Assembly (NCBI RefSeq): GCF_028288205.1
Contig: NZ_JAQBOD010000023.1
Span: 1-45,964 of the forward strand
DNA length: 45,964 bases
Direction of reading: 5' to 3'
Source: Mucilaginibacter sp.
GTDB taxonomy: Bacteria; Bacteroidota; Bacteroidia; Sphingobacteriales; Sphingobacteriaceae
Position numbers and translations under genes: made by a program
In this document: positions 23,931-34,177 of the stretch, piece by piece
How the letters are laid out: every line of letters begins with the position of its first letter
How positions within the stretch are numbered: the first letter of the stretch is position 1
Notes under the pieces: model-generated
Databases searched by the model: none
Told to the model about the DNA's origin: nothing
The model's input: only the letters and a program-made list of their open reading frames with translations

Positions 23931-25715
23931 ATGACACTTCAAATTTTACAAAAAAACCGTTTTCGGCTTTTAAAGCGCGCATCAGTTATGCTGATGGCAC
24001 TTATGGCTGCAGGCATCCAGCTTAGGGCGCAAAAGAGCCATGTTAACACACAGAAAGTTGACGCTGCTACCTGGGACAATAAAATAATGGCCGGTTACCA
24101 GGGATGGTTCCGCAACCCGGGTGATAACCCGAAGAATATTAACCAGGGATGGTCGCATTTATTTAGCGGCAATGGGGCTAATGGAACAATTATGCGCCCC
24201 GGTTTTGATATGTGGCCGGATATGAGTGAATATACCTCAGACGAAAAAACCGCGGTACCGGGATATACTAATCCAGACGGGAGCCAGGCTTACCTGTACA
24301 GCGCGCAAAATGCTAAAGCGGTAATGCGCCATTTTCAATGGATGAAAAAATATGGTGTTGACGGCGTTTGGGTGTCTGAGTTTTGCGACCACTTTCCGCT
24401 TGGCAGGCAGCAGAGCGATAGCACCACTGTATATACCATTATGCATAATGTACAAGCCGCTGCCAAAGCTACCGGGCGCACCTGGGCATTTATGTGGGAT
24501 ATGAGTGGCTTTACCAGCAGAAACCCCGCAACATTAATTAGTAAAGAGGATGTGTACAAGATCATAATAACCAACTGGAAAAAAATGGTTGACGAAGGCG
24601 TTACCAGTACCAGTGGGTGCTATATGCACCAAAATGGCAAGCCGGTACTGCAAATATGGGGGTTCTTTCCTGATCGCCCGGCATCACAGCCGGATTATAT
24701 GAACGCGGTTATAGACTTTTTACAAGCTCCCGGAAAATACCAGGCGGTTATATTAGCCGGTGTTGATGATAAATGGAGAACCAAGGGAACCCCTGAATTT
24801 GTAAATATGCTGATGAGAATGCCTGGCTTACAACCCTGGAGCGTAGGTCGTGCCACTGTTGACGCGGCTACCGGATACAAAGTGCCCAATAGCATTAATT
24901 CATGGGCCGCCGATATAACCATGTGTAAGGCTCACGGTGTAGTATTTCAACCTACCATCAATTCGGGCACCAATATAGCAGGACCGCCGCCGCCGCCTGG
25001 GAAATTACCATCTGTGCCACGTCGGAGCGGTAACTACTTGTGGGCACAGTTTGTAGCTGCTCAAAAAACAGGCGTCATCAACAGCGCTTTCATTTGTATG
25101 TTTGATGAGATAAATGAAGGTACACAGATCATGAAAACTACCAATCATCCGCCTACACAGTATCCGTTTCTAACATTTGATGGGGCTACCAGCGATTTCT
25201 ATCTGCGTTTGGTAGGTACCGCCTCCATGATGCTGAAAAACCATATACCTATTACACCGGTTATACCTATCTCGCTTTTTGACACGAAGAAATGGTATAG
25301 GATACAAAATAAAGCCAGCAGCTTAATGCTTACCAATCAAAGCAAAACAGCAAAAACACCATTGGTGCAAACGGCTGATGAAAAATCAACCGGTGGCGAG
25401 TGGCAGTTAGTATATGTAGCCGATGATGGTAACAGTTATTATAAAATAAAAAGCAGGTTATCAGGCAAGGTATTAAGCCGCGCAGCGGATGACTCTATAA
25501 TACAAACCCCTGACGTAAAATCTGATTACTCAAAATGGCACTTTGAATGGGATGGCACAGGCTATTGCCGCATTATAAATAAAGTAAGCGGGAAGGCCTT
25601 AAGCAATGATAACCTTACTACTGCAAGTGCCCCGGTTATACAAGTTAAAGATCCAACCAAACCGGCTGACCTTAAATCGCGGGACGATCTTCGCTGGAAA
25701 ATAATAGAAGAATAG
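23931..25715 (+). CDS. Secreted GH71/99-like protein with ricin-type domain (copy 2)
   Basis: This is a paralogue of the protein at 21705 with the same layout: signal peptide (MTLQILQKNRFRLLKRASVM... ending LRAQ), GH71/99-like barrel and ricin-type C-terminus. Shared blocks include MAGYQGWFRNPGD, HFQWMKKYGVDGVWVSEFCD, GRTWAFMWDMSG and MFDEINEGTQ. It differs by small insertions in the barrel, such as the stretch with LGRQQSDSTT. Both ricin repeats are present. The frame is open from ATG 23868, adding 21 residues, but ATG 23931 gives a normal signal peptide. Tandem duplication with later divergence is clear; a different glycan target is possible. Confidence 0.85.
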   Translation: MTLQILQKNRFRLLKRASVMLMALMAAGIQLRAQKSHVNTQKVDAATWDNKIMAGYQGWFRNPGDNPKNINQGWSHLFSGNGANGTIMRPGFDMWPDMSEYTSDEKTAVPGYTNPDGSQAYLYSAQNAKAVMRHFQWMKKYGVDGVWVSEFCDHFPLGRQQSDSTTVYTIMHNVQAAAKATGRTWAFMWDMSGFTSRNPATLISKEDVYKIIITNWKKMVDEGVTSTSGCYMHQNGKPVLQIWGFFPDRPASQPDYMNAVIDFLQAPGKYQAVILAGVDDKWRTKGTPEFVNMLMRMPGLQPWSVGRATVDAATGYKVPNSINSWAADITMCKAHGVVFQPTINSGTNIAGPPPPPGKLPSVPRRSGNYLWAQFVAAQKTGVINSAFICMFDEINEGTQIMKTTNHPPTQYPFLTFDGATSDFYLRLVGTASMMLKNHIPITPVIPISLFDTKKWYRIQNKASSLMLTNQSKTAKTPLVQTADEKSTGGEWQLVYVADDGNSYYKIKSRLSGKVLSRAADDSIIQTPDVKSDYSKWHFEWDGTGYCRIINKVSGKALSNDNLTTASAPVIQVKDPTKPADLKSRDDLRWKIIEE

Positions 25716-25733
25716 TAAACCGTATATAAATAA

Positions 25734-25772
25734 AATAAAGCCCGCCCCGATATTATTGAGGCGGGCTTTATT
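25734..25772. terminator. Rho-independent terminator
   Basis: AATAAAGCCCGCC (25734-25746) pairs with GGCGGGCTTTATT (25760-25772), a 13-bp GC-rich stem followed by ATTT. It ends the GH71/99-like gene pair. Confidence 0.85.
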
Positions 25773-25950
25773 ATTTAACGGACAGAATTGCTATGCGTGA
25801 GATAAACCGTATAAAGTATTGACCCGCATAGGGATTAATTTAGTATAAACGGACTTGTAATAAAGGCATATCCCCAGCTATGGCAAGCAGGAAACGGCAA
25901 AAATGTAAACATTCTGAGTATCTGTCTGTATATAGATAAATATTAAGCCG

Positions 25951-27171
25951 ATGTCTACAAGCGTAAACTATACAAAGTTGTTGCAGCAGGTTAAAAAGTT
26001 TGTTTTATCTTATTACAAAACGCATTTTGATCCAAAATTTACCTATCACAATGCCGATCATACAAATGATGTAGTAGCTGCGGCAAAAAAAATAGCCGGT
26101 CACTATCAATTAAATGACGAAGATAGCTTCGCTGTTTTAACCGCAGCCTGGTTTCATGATATTGCTTATTCAACGGGCCCCACAGATCATGAAGCGAAAA
26201 GCGTTATTATAGCTATGGACTTTTTGAAAGGTTTTAATCTTCATGATGACCTGCAGAAAAACATTATGGATTGCATATTAGCAACCAAGCTGCCGCAAAC
26301 TCCTGCCGATATATTACAATGCATTATTTGCGATGCCGACCTTTTTCATTTTGGTACTGCTGATTTTCAACGGAAAAGCAAACTACTGCGAAAAGAGTTT
26401 AATGCTTTATATGATACGGATATGAGCAAGGCAGAATGGCGCAAAAAAAGTATTCAGCTAATGGAAGAGCATGAATACCATACAGATTACTGCAGATTAT
26501 TGTTAAATGAAAAAAAGGAAAGAAATCTCCGGGAACTAAAAGAGAAACTGTATATACAAGAAGATAAATTTGAACAACTTGAAGAGCCAACTATAGCTTC
26601 GCCTGAAGATAATATGCATGTTTTTAAAAATGGCAAGAATAAGCAAGAACTAAGCAAAGGGGTTGAAACCATGTTCAGGCTTACCTCAAGCAACCACCAG
26701 CGCTTAAGTAATATGGCCGATAGTAAGGCTCATATTATGATATCTGTTAATGCTATTATTATTTCACTGTTGTTGAGCCTGTTGTTAAGGAACATAGCAA
26801 CACACCATAACCAGATTATTCCGGCTATTATGCTGCTTACAGTAAACCTTGTAACTATAGTATTTTCAATATTAGCTACCCGTCCCAACATCTCGCGGGG
26901 TACTTTTACAGAAAAGGATATTGATGATAGAAGTGTTAACCTTCTTTTTTTTGGCAATTTTTATAAAATGGATTTTGACGATTATAAACAAGGTATGGTA
27001 ACCCTTATTAATGATAATGAATTTTTGTACGGTAGTTTAATAAGAGATGTATATGCCCAGGGGATAGTATTAGGGCGTAAATACCGGTTGCTAAGAGTGT
27101 CTTATAATGTATTTATGTTTGGGCTGGTAGTTTCGGTTATAGCCTTTGTTATTTCTTCATTAGTTAAATGA
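25951..27171 (+). CDS. HD-domain protein fused to PycTM (Pycsar effector-like) membrane region
   Basis: This is a 406-residue protein. The N-terminal HD phosphohydrolase domain has His33/His37 in YHNADH, His69-Asp70 in WFHDIAY and Asp128/Asp130 in CDADLF, so the metal site looks complete. A charged helical linker (about 160-240) joins it to a C-terminal membrane part with NMADSKAHIMISVNAIIIS, the hallmark of PycTM effectors (Pycsar anti-phage systems). Membrane spans lie near 264-281, 288-306 and 381-403. Pycsar systems pair such an effector with a uridylate or cytidylate cyclase; none is within the window. A housekeeping membrane HD protein is the alternative to a defence role. Confidence 0.82.
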   Translation: MSTSVNYTKLLQQVKKFVLSYYKTHFDPKFTYHNADHTNDVVAAAKKIAGHYQLNDEDSFAVLTAAWFHDIAYSTGPTDHEAKSVIIAMDFLKGFNLHDDLQKNIMDCILATKLPQTPADILQCIICDADLFHFGTADFQRKSKLLRKEFNALYDTDMSKAEWRKKSIQLMEEHEYHTDYCRLLLNEKKERNLRELKEKLYIQEDKFEQLEEPTIASPEDNMHVFKNGKNKQELSKGVETMFRLTSSNHQRLSNMADSKAHIMISVNAIIISLLLSLLLRNIATHHNQIIPAIMLLTVNLVTIVFSILATRPNISRGTFTEKDIDDRSVNLLFFGNFYKMDFDDYKQGMVTLINDNEFLYGSLIRDVYAQGIVLGRKYRLLRVSYNVFMFGLVVSVIAFVISSLVK

Positions 27172-27240
27172 TAGGGCGCCGGCGCTTGCCCATTTAACAT
27201 TTTATCATTCAGGTAAATATTAAAATTAACCCCTATCAAC

Positions 27241-28098
27241 ATGAAAGCAATAATTATAAACAGTATAGTAATAATAATTGGCGGATCCATTTTATTATCA
27301 TGCATACAAAAAACCACCTATAGCAGCCCTATTGGCTATGATTTTACTAAGCCCGTAAAATATAATATGCCTGCGGAACTGAATGAAATTTCAGGTATCA
27401 CATTCAATAAGGGTAAAAGCGATAGGGTATATGCCGAGAGTGACGGAATTGGCAGAGTTTTTTATTTCCGCCCGGGCGATAAAACAGTTAAATACACCGA
27501 ATTTAAAGAGAACGGCGACTTTGAAGATATTGCGATAAGCGGGAGCCAGGTAATTATGCTGCAAAGCAAGGGTGTGCTGTTTACTATCCCTTTATCTGAG
27601 ATTGGTAAACCACAAACCACAAACCTGCAAAAAAACAAAGATATATTGCCCGAAGGCGAATATGAAAGCATGTATGCTAATGACGCCGGCGAAGTATATG
27701 TATTATGTAAACATTGTACTATGGATAAAACAAGCAAGAAAAGCAGTGGCTTCATATTTCAGCTGGCGGCGGATGGAACAGTGAAAAAAACCGGAGACTT
27801 TAGTGTGAATGTAAAGCATATTGAAGAATTGCTGGGAGTGGATAAGATAAGTTTTCATCCATCGGCATTAACCAGGAACCCGCTTAATAATGATTGGTAT
27901 ATACTTTCATCAGTAAATAAAATACTGGTTGTGGCAGATGCTAAATGGAAAATAAGGCACGTATATAAATTAGATCAAAACCTGTTTACACAGCCAGAGG
28001 GTATAACTTTTGATGATCAAAATAACCTGTATATATCAAATGAGGGCCATGTGCCCCAACCGGGAAATATTTTAAAATTTCCGTATAAAAAGCAATAA
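27241..28098 (+). CDS. SdiA-regulated-like lipoprotein
   Basis: This 285-residue lipoprotein has Cys21 in the lipobox LLSC. The body is a beta-propeller-like protein of the SdiA-regulated family. It has ELNEISGITFNKGKSDRVYAESD, FEDIAISGSQVIMLQS, PEGEYESMYAND and FTQPEGITFDDQNNLYISNEG, repeated blades with conserved Glu-Gly and Asp. Family members are thought to be periplasmic and bind metal; the substrate is unknown. Its stop lies eight bases before the next ATG, so it probably starts the operon with the metallophosphoesterase gene. Confidence 0.8.
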   Translation: MKAIIINSIVIIIGGSILLSCIQKTTYSSPIGYDFTKPVKYNMPAELNEISGITFNKGKSDRVYAESDGIGRVFYFRPGDKTVKYTEFKENGDFEDIAISGSQVIMLQSKGVLFTIPLSEIGKPQTTNLQKNKDILPEGEYESMYANDAGEVYVLCKHCTMDKTSKKSSGFIFQLAADGTVKKTGDFSVNVKHIEELLGVDKISFHPSALTRNPLNNDWYILSSVNKILVVADAKWKIRHVYKLDQNLFTQPEGITFDDQNNLYISNEGHVPQPGNILKFPYKKQ

Positions 28099-28106
28099 TT
28101 TTTTTG

Positions 28107-31100
28107 ATGAAGAGACTTTTATTATTACCCTTATTATTAGCTGCATTTATAACTCATGCCCAGGATTCCGTTCGCTATCGTATTATTTTAATAGGTGATG
28201 CAGGCGAATTGGGTAAACAGCAAAATGGGGTGCTTCAAAGTGCTGTAAGTAATATTTTAAAAAATAAAACTTCTGTATTATACCTGGGCGATAACATTTA
28301 TCCCATAGGTATGGGGCTGCCGGGAAGCAGAGAAGAAGAGAGTACAAAAAAAATATTGCAGATGCAATACCAACCCATGCGCGCAGCAGGTGCCCCTGTA
28401 TATTTTATACCCGGCAATCATGATTGGGACAGGATGGGCCCAAAAGGCTTATCAAAAATAAAACGCGAGGGCGAATATTTGTTAGAGCAAAAGGATTCAT
28501 TGTTAAAAGTGGTTCCTGCAAAGGGCTGTCCGGATCCCACAGAGATAAATATTAATGATGACCTGGTTGTTATTGCGTTTGATTCGGAATGGTGGCTGTA
28601 TATTTATAATAAAGATAATCCTGATGCCGACTGCGAGTGTAAAACTAATGAAGAGGTTATTGACCGCTTTAGAGAATTACTTTATAAAAACAGGAATAAG
28701 ATCATTATCCTGGCAGATCACCATCCCTTTGAAACTTATGGGCACCATGGCGGCAGCTATATATGGCAGGATTATTTGTTCCCGCTAACATCTGTTAAAG
28801 AAAGCTTGTATATACCGTTACCCGGGCTGGGTGCACTTTACCCCCTTTTGCGCGGCACCTTTGATAACCCCGAAGATAACGGTCACCCGCTATATAAGAC
28901 CATGATCAAAGAAATTAACCGTGTTTTTAATGTAGACTCGAACGTTGTACGCGTTTCTGGCCATGAGCATGGGTTGCAATTTATAAATGATGGCGGAGTA
29001 ATGCAGGTTGTAAGCGGGGCCGGTGCAAAGCGGGCGGTCGTAAAAAAAGGCAAACATTCTTTATTCGCTTTAAAAGAAGCAGGTTATGTAACGGTTGACC
29101 TGATGATTGATAAAAGCATGAAGTTTACTTATTATGCCAACACAGCTAAGGATAGCGTATTTAAAAAAGTATTTACCCACAGCAGGTCATTTATTAAGGT
29201 GCATATTCCGGTTGAAAAGAGCGACCAGGTAATAAAAGAAGATAGCATTACCATTGCGGCTCACCCGTCGTTTGATAAAGTGGGTAAACTGCACAGGATT
29301 ATATATGGCGAGAATTATCGTAAAGAATGGTCTGTAAAGGCAACATTGCCCATTATAAAAATAGACGAATATCAGGGTGGCCTTAAACCGGTAGGATTTG
29401 GCGGTACACATCAAACTAAATCATTATTGTTAAAAAATGCCGCCGGTAAAAGTTATATCATGAGCAGTATTGAGAAGTATCCGCTTATTTTACTTCCTCA
29501 GGCTTTAAGGCAAACCTTTGCCAAGGCATGGTTACGAGATGCTATGTCGGCACAATATCCTTTTGGCGCCGTTATAGCTGCCGAGCTGGCTGCCGCGGTT
29601 AAAGTGAGCCATACAAACCCCACCATAGGCTGGGTAGCTCCGGATACACATCTGGGCTATTACGAGAAAGAATTTGCTGGCAAAATTTGCCTGATAGATG
29701 AACGTGAACCCGGCAGCGACACCTCAATTAATACAGGTAATATGATAAAGCTTTTAAATGCCAGCTTTAATAACCGTATTGATAGTATTGAGTTTTTCAA
29801 GGCCCGGTTGCTTGATTGGTTCCTGGGCGATTGGGATGAGCACGAGGATCAATGGCGCTGGCAGGCTAAAATACGTAATGGTGTAAGATACTTTACTGCC
29901 GTTCCGCATGATAGGTCGGAAGTGTTTTTTACTAACCAGGGCATAATACCTAAAATTGCATCGAGAGAATGGGTTGCCCGGTATTTAAAGGGGTATAATG
30001 CAGGGTCTAAATCTATAAATGATTTTTATTATAATGACCATACGCTGAACACCCGTTTCATGACCCAGATAGGCCATGAGCAATGGATGCAGATAACCCG
30101 CAGCTTTGCAGTGGCACTTACCGATGATGTTTTAGAAAATGCCTTGCGAAAAATGCCGCTGGCTATTTATCGTATAAGACATAAAGAGCTTTTGGCACAA
30201 ATGAAAAAAAGACGTAATAGCCTTATTAATGCCGCCGAAACATACTACCGGTTTTTTAACAGGCGGGTAGATATTAAGGCAACGGACCGGAGCGAAAAAT
30301 TCTCTATCCGGGACACCCTTAATGGTAGCCTGATTATACAAACCACCGTATCCGCAGAAAAAAGCAGAAAAAACATTTTATTCTCAAGAATATTCGATCC
30401 GAAGATTACCAAAGAAGTGCGGCTATATATATCTAAAGGCGATGATAGTGTTTTTATCGACAAAAAAACATCATCAATAAAAGTCAGGGTAATTGGGGGG
30501 AACGGCCATAAACAATATAACATTGTAAATGCCAGCCCCAAAGTGAATATTTATGAAAAAGTAAATACTGCCACATTTATTGGTGCTGCGCAAGGTATGG
30601 TTGATAAACATATATCAAACGATACATCGAATATAGCTTACGTTCCTACTAACTTATATCATACCCTATTACCACTACTTAATTTAGGATATAATTTTGA
30701 TGAGGGTTTTTATGTTAACGCGGGCTTTAAATATATTCACCAGGGATTTCGTAAAAATCCCGGCAGTTCACAACAGGTAATGCTTGGCCGTACGTTTGGT
30801 ACAAGATCAACACATTTTAGCTACACCGGCGAATGGATAAATGTCATTGATAAAGCCGATGCTGAAATAGCTGTTAAAGCAGCATTTCCAGATGTTATCA
30901 ATTTTTTTGGTCTCGGTAACCAAACGGCATTTAATAAAGCCGGCGAGTACCAGGATTACTACCGTGCCCGTTTTGGTTTTTATACAGCCGATGCAACATT
31001 GCGGTTTCAAAATCTGGCGGGCACTACCAGTTTAAGAATTGGCCCATCAATACAATACTATCATTCTATTACAAATAATGACCCGCATCTTACTGATAAT

Positions 31101-31712
31101 ATCTCACTCGTTCACAGCTATGATAGCACCAGCATTAATAAAAATAAAATGCATGTGGGTTTGGTAGTAACTTATACAAATGATAAACGCAACAACAAGG
31201 TACTTACTGATTGGGGCGTATATGTTAATGTAAGAATGCAGGCTTATGCCGGCTTGGGTAATTCTGCACATACTTTTTTCCAGGCCATACCCGAGGCAAT
31301 TTTATATAAAAGCGTAGATACCAAATCAAACTTTGTGATTTCTGAAAGGCTTGGTGGTGGCATAACATTTGGGCAAACAACTTTTTATCAATCAATGTTT
31401 TTAGGAGGGGATAATAACCTTGTTGGTTTTAAGCAAAATCGGTTTGCGGGACAGCAAATGATGTACAACAACTTAGAAGCAAGGATAAAGCTCAGCGACT
31501 TTTTTCCATACATTACACCCGGCCAATTTGGTTTTACCGCAGCTTACGATATTGGGCGCGTATGGGTAAAGAACGAACCCTCTAACGAATGGCATAACGG
31601 TTTTGGCGGCGGGATGTATTTTTCGCCATCGGATATGGCGCTCTTCCAGTTTAAAGGAGGGTATTCTAAAGAAGGATTTTATCCGTATATTAATTTTAGT
31701 TTAACTTTTTAA
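28107..31712 (+). CDS. Metallophosphoesterase with C-terminal outer membrane barrel
   Basis: This is a 1201-residue, three-part envelope protein. After the signal peptide (ending THAQ), residues 20-320 form a calcineurin-like phosphoesterase with all metal motifs: GDAGELG, YLGDNIYP, PGNHDWD, LADHHPFE and SGHEHG. Residues 401-760 form a domain shared with the protein at 34178, starting GENYRKEW and including GDWDEHEDQWRW (574-585) and PHDRSEVFF. From about 850 it is a BamA/TamA-like barrel (LGGDNNLVGFKQNRFAGQQ) ending in Phe. The central domain has kinase-like spacing, but Asp-Glu replaces Asp-Arg of the sister protein. ATG 28107 is chosen over TTG 28104. The function is not known; phosphatase activity at the outer membrane is plausible. 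Confidence 0.85.
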   Translation: MKRLLLLPLLLAAFITHAQDSVRYRIILIGDAGELGKQQNGVLQSAVSNILKNKTSVLYLGDNIYPIGMGLPGSREEESTKKILQMQYQPMRAAGAPVYFIPGNHDWDRMGPKGLSKIKREGEYLLEQKDSLLKVVPAKGCPDPTEININDDLVVIAFDSEWWLYIYNKDNPDADCECKTNEEVIDRFRELLYKNRNKIIILADHHPFETYGHHGGSYIWQDYLFPLTSVKESLYIPLPGLGALYPLLRGTFDNPEDNGHPLYKTMIKEINRVFNVDSNVVRVSGHEHGLQFINDGGVMQVVSGAGAKRAVVKKGKHSLFALKEAGYVTVDLMIDKSMKFTYYANTAKDSVFKKVFTHSRSFIKVHIPVEKSDQVIKEDSITIAAHPSFDKVGKLHRIIYGENYRKEWSVKATLPIIKIDEYQGGLKPVGFGGTHQTKSLLLKNAAGKSYIMSSIEKYPLILLPQALRQTFAKAWLRDAMSAQYPFGAVIAAELAAAVKVSHTNPTIGWVAPDTHLGYYEKEFAGKICLIDEREPGSDTSINTGNMIKLLNASFNNRIDSIEFFKARLLDWFLGDWDEHEDQWRWQAKIRNGVRYFTAVPHDRSEVFFTNQGIIPKIASREWVARYLKGYNAGSKSINDFYYNDHTLNTRFMTQIGHEQWMQITRSFAVALTDDVLENALRKMPLAIYRIRHKELLAQMKKRRNSLINAAETYYRFFNRRVDIKATDRSEKFSIRDTLNGSLIIQTTVSAEKSRKNILFSRIFDPKITKEVRLYISKGDDSVFIDKKTSSIKVRVIGGNGHKQYNIVNASPKVNIYEKVNTATFIGAAQGMVDKHISNDTSNIAYVPTNLYHTLLPLLNLGYNFDEGFYVNAGFKYIHQGFRKNPGSSQQVMLGRTFGTRSTHFSYTGEWINVIDKADAEIAVKAAFPDVINFFGLGNQTAFNKAGEYQDYYRARFGFYTADATLRFQNLAGTTSLRIGPSIQYYHSITNNDPHLTDNISLVHSYDSTSINKNKMHVGLVVTYTNDKRNNKVLTDWGVYVNVRMQAYAGLGNSAHTFFQAIPEAILYKSVDTKSNFVISERLGGGITFGQTTFYQSMFLGGDNNLVGFKQNRFAGQQMMYNNLEARIKLSDFFPYITPGQFGFTAAYDIGRVWVKNEPSNEWHNGFGGGMYFSPSDMALFQFKGGYSKEGFYPYINFSLTF

Positions 31713-31714
31713 CT

Positions 31715-34075
31715 ATGCATACCAGGGTAATAAATATTAGGGAGCAATTGCATATTAAAAACTTTGTTGAAGAACATTTGTCTTTTAAGCCCTTTATCAA
31801 ATACCTAAAAAATCATATCGGGGTTGAAAAAACTATTAAATCTCAATTTTACCAGTTGGTTTTAAATAAATTTAAAAATTATCCCAATTTAAAAACAGAT
31901 TTTATTGAGTCGCAGGATGCAGCAAAGTATGCCGAAATATTAGAGCTGGTATACACGATACTTTCACCCACTACTGATGATGAAAAAACGCTTTTTTGGG
32001 CACTGGGCACACCGGTCTGCGCTAAAATAGTTTTTAGCACAGATGCTTTTTCTGAGCTGGTTAAAGAACAAAATAAGCAAGATAAAAAAACGCGCTTAAG
32101 TGATAAGGAGTTTAAGCAAAATCAGTTAAATTTTATTTACAGGCTGATATTACAACGTCTTTATAACTTCCCTGATGATTTGATTAATGATAGTGTTTAT
32201 GCATTGCCGGATGCTAAAACAAAGCTCACCAAATACTACCGTGTACATATTGATACCAGATTTATTGATATTACCCACAACAAACCACTGCCCGAGTTAA
32301 ATCCCGAAGTAATAGAACCTTTCATTTATGAGGGTGCCGATACTATGCTGTTAAAAGATATCATCCCGTTAAATATGTTTAGCATGGAAGGCTTTTCGGT
32401 AATTAAAATGGAAGATATTACACCAGAACATTCTATTGAAACTATCCGCCTTGCATTAATAAATAATACCGGTCAGGATGATTTGTATAAAGAAGTTATC
32501 AATTCATTACAAACGCTTGCAGGTAATGCTGTTATCAACTTTGGGTTGCTGCCCTTTTTAAGGATAAACGGTAGGCTGATTTTTGATACTGAAGAATGTT
32601 GTAACAGCATATTAATACAAACCAGAAAAAACCAGCAGGACGAGGGAGACGCTTTTAATAATTTTATCAGTAGCTATATTGAAAAGCCGGAAGCTATGTT
32701 TTTTAATACACTATCGGCCCAAAAAATTTCAAAATATCCTTTTTTAAAAGCGCTTAAAGAAGCAGGTATTACTTCGTATGCTATATTGCCTGTTTTTTAT
32801 AATAAACACCTTGCAGGCATCTTAGAAATACATGCCGCACAACGGGTTTTGTTTTATGAAAAACTGCTATCGCAAATACAAGCTGCTATACCCTTAATAT
32901 CACAACTATTACATAATACTGCCGAGCAATTAAATGAAAAGCTGGAAGAGGTGATAAAAACCAAATTCACCACGCTTCAACCATCGGTTCAATGGAAATT
33001 TAATGAGGCTGCATGGCACTATCTGCTTGAAGGGCAGAAAAACGAAAGGCCCGAAATAGAGATTGTTTCTTTTCGTAATGTGTATCCTTTGTACGGTGCC
33101 ATTGATATAAGAGACTCGACTATATATCATAACAGGGCATTAAAAAATGATATCGGTACATTAATAAATGTATTAAATACACTCGTTAAGGAGCTGAAAA
33201 TTCAAATCAGTAATAAACGTATAGTCGCCGCTTTATTAAGCAAACAAACATTATGGATTAAAAAGATAAAAGCGTTTGAAAAGGCAAATGATGAGACCAT
33301 GCTTAAAGATTTTCTTCAGTGTGTTGTAACTCCTTACCTGTTTAATTTGATAAATAAGTATCCATCAAGTGAAAAGCTGATAAATACTTATACCAAATCA
33401 ATTGATGAAACCGGCGAAACCTTTAAGAACAGGCGCGAGCTTGAAACGTCGATTAAGTATATTAATAAAACGTTAAGCAACTATTTTGACCAGGCACAGG
33501 GGAAGCTCCAAAAAATATATCCATGTTATTTCGAAAAATTCAGATCGGATGGCATAGAGTACGATATTTATACCGGGCAGGATATAGCACCCGAAATACC
33601 TTTTGATGATAAACATTTGAAAGATTTTAGGTACTGGCAATTAAAGGCCATGATTGATGTTGCCCGGCTTACCAATGCGTTAATTGAGAAAATGCCGGTG
33701 CCATTACAAACCGCGTCGCTGATATTTGTACACTCCAGCCAGATAGATATTTGTTTTAGAAATGATGAAAGGCGTTTTGATGTAGAGGGCTATTATAACA
33801 TTAGGTATGAGGTTATAAAAAAACGCATTGATAAAGTACATATAAAAAACACCAAAGAAAGATTAACCCAGCCCGGCAAAATTGCGTTGGTGTATTTTAA
33901 TAATGCCGAAGCTGATGAATATATTGCTTTAATAAAACAATTCCAAAAAGACAAAAGCCTTAAAATGGATATTGAATTTATTGAGCTTGAGAATCTGCAA
34001 GGCGTTACCGGCTTAAAAGCGTTAAGAGTGAGCATTAACTTAACTAACGTGTTTGGCGGTTCGCTTTCCGGTTAA
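31715..34075 (+). CDS. Large GAF-domain-like protein
   Basis: This is a 786-residue cytoplasmic protein, with no signal peptide or membrane span. A GAF-like segment is suggested around 345-395 (KALKEAGITSYAILPVF, GILEIHA), followed by a helix LLHNTAEQLNEKLEEVI. The C-terminal 200 residues (FEKFRSDGIEYDIYTGQDI, LKDFRYWQLKAMIDVAR) are typical of a Bacteroidota protein group usually annotated only as GAF-domain proteins. No enzymatic motif is seen. The ATG lies two bases after the stop of the phosphoesterase/barrel gene and the next barrel gene follows after about 100 bases, so it belongs to the same envelope operon. Confidence 0.65.
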   Translation: MHTRVINIREQLHIKNFVEEHLSFKPFIKYLKNHIGVEKTIKSQFYQLVLNKFKNYPNLKTDFIESQDAAKYAEILELVYTILSPTTDDEKTLFWALGTPVCAKIVFSTDAFSELVKEQNKQDKKTRLSDKEFKQNQLNFIYRLILQRLYNFPDDLINDSVYALPDAKTKLTKYYRVHIDTRFIDITHNKPLPELNPEVIEPFIYEGADTMLLKDIIPLNMFSMEGFSVIKMEDITPEHSIETIRLALINNTGQDDLYKEVINSLQTLAGNAVINFGLLPFLRINGRLIFDTEECCNSILIQTRKNQQDEGDAFNNFISSYIEKPEAMFFNTLSAQKISKYPFLKALKEAGITSYAILPVFYNKHLAGILEIHAAQRVLFYEKLLSQIQAAIPLISQLLHNTAEQLNEKLEEVIKTKFTTLQPSVQWKFNEAAWHYLLEGQKNERPEIEIVSFRNVYPLYGAIDIRDSTIYHNRALKNDIGTLINVLNTLVKELKIQISNKRIVAALLSKQTLWIKKIKAFEKANDETMLKDFLQCVVTPYLFNLINKYPSSEKLINTYTKSIDETGETFKNRRELETSIKYINKTLSNYFDQAQGKLQKIYPCYFEKFRSDGIEYDIYTGQDIAPEIPFDDKHLKDFRYWQLKAMIDVARLTNALIEKMPVPLQTASLIFVHSSQIDICFRNDERRFDVEGYYNIRYEVIKKRIDKVHIKNTKERLTQPGKIALVYFNNAEADEYIALIKQFQKDKSLKMDIEFIELENLQGVTGLKALRVSINLTNVFGGSLSG

Positions 34076-34177
34076 GAATTTCAATCACTAAACCCTTTAT
34101 TAATATAGCATTGCTAACAATTTATGTACAATGGTGTTATGTTTAAAATACTTATACATAGCCCTTATACTTAGCCC

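Noticed and set aside
25951..27171. Complete Pycsar defence system
   Set aside because: No pyrimidine cyclase gene is found on either side within the window; only the effector-like half is present.
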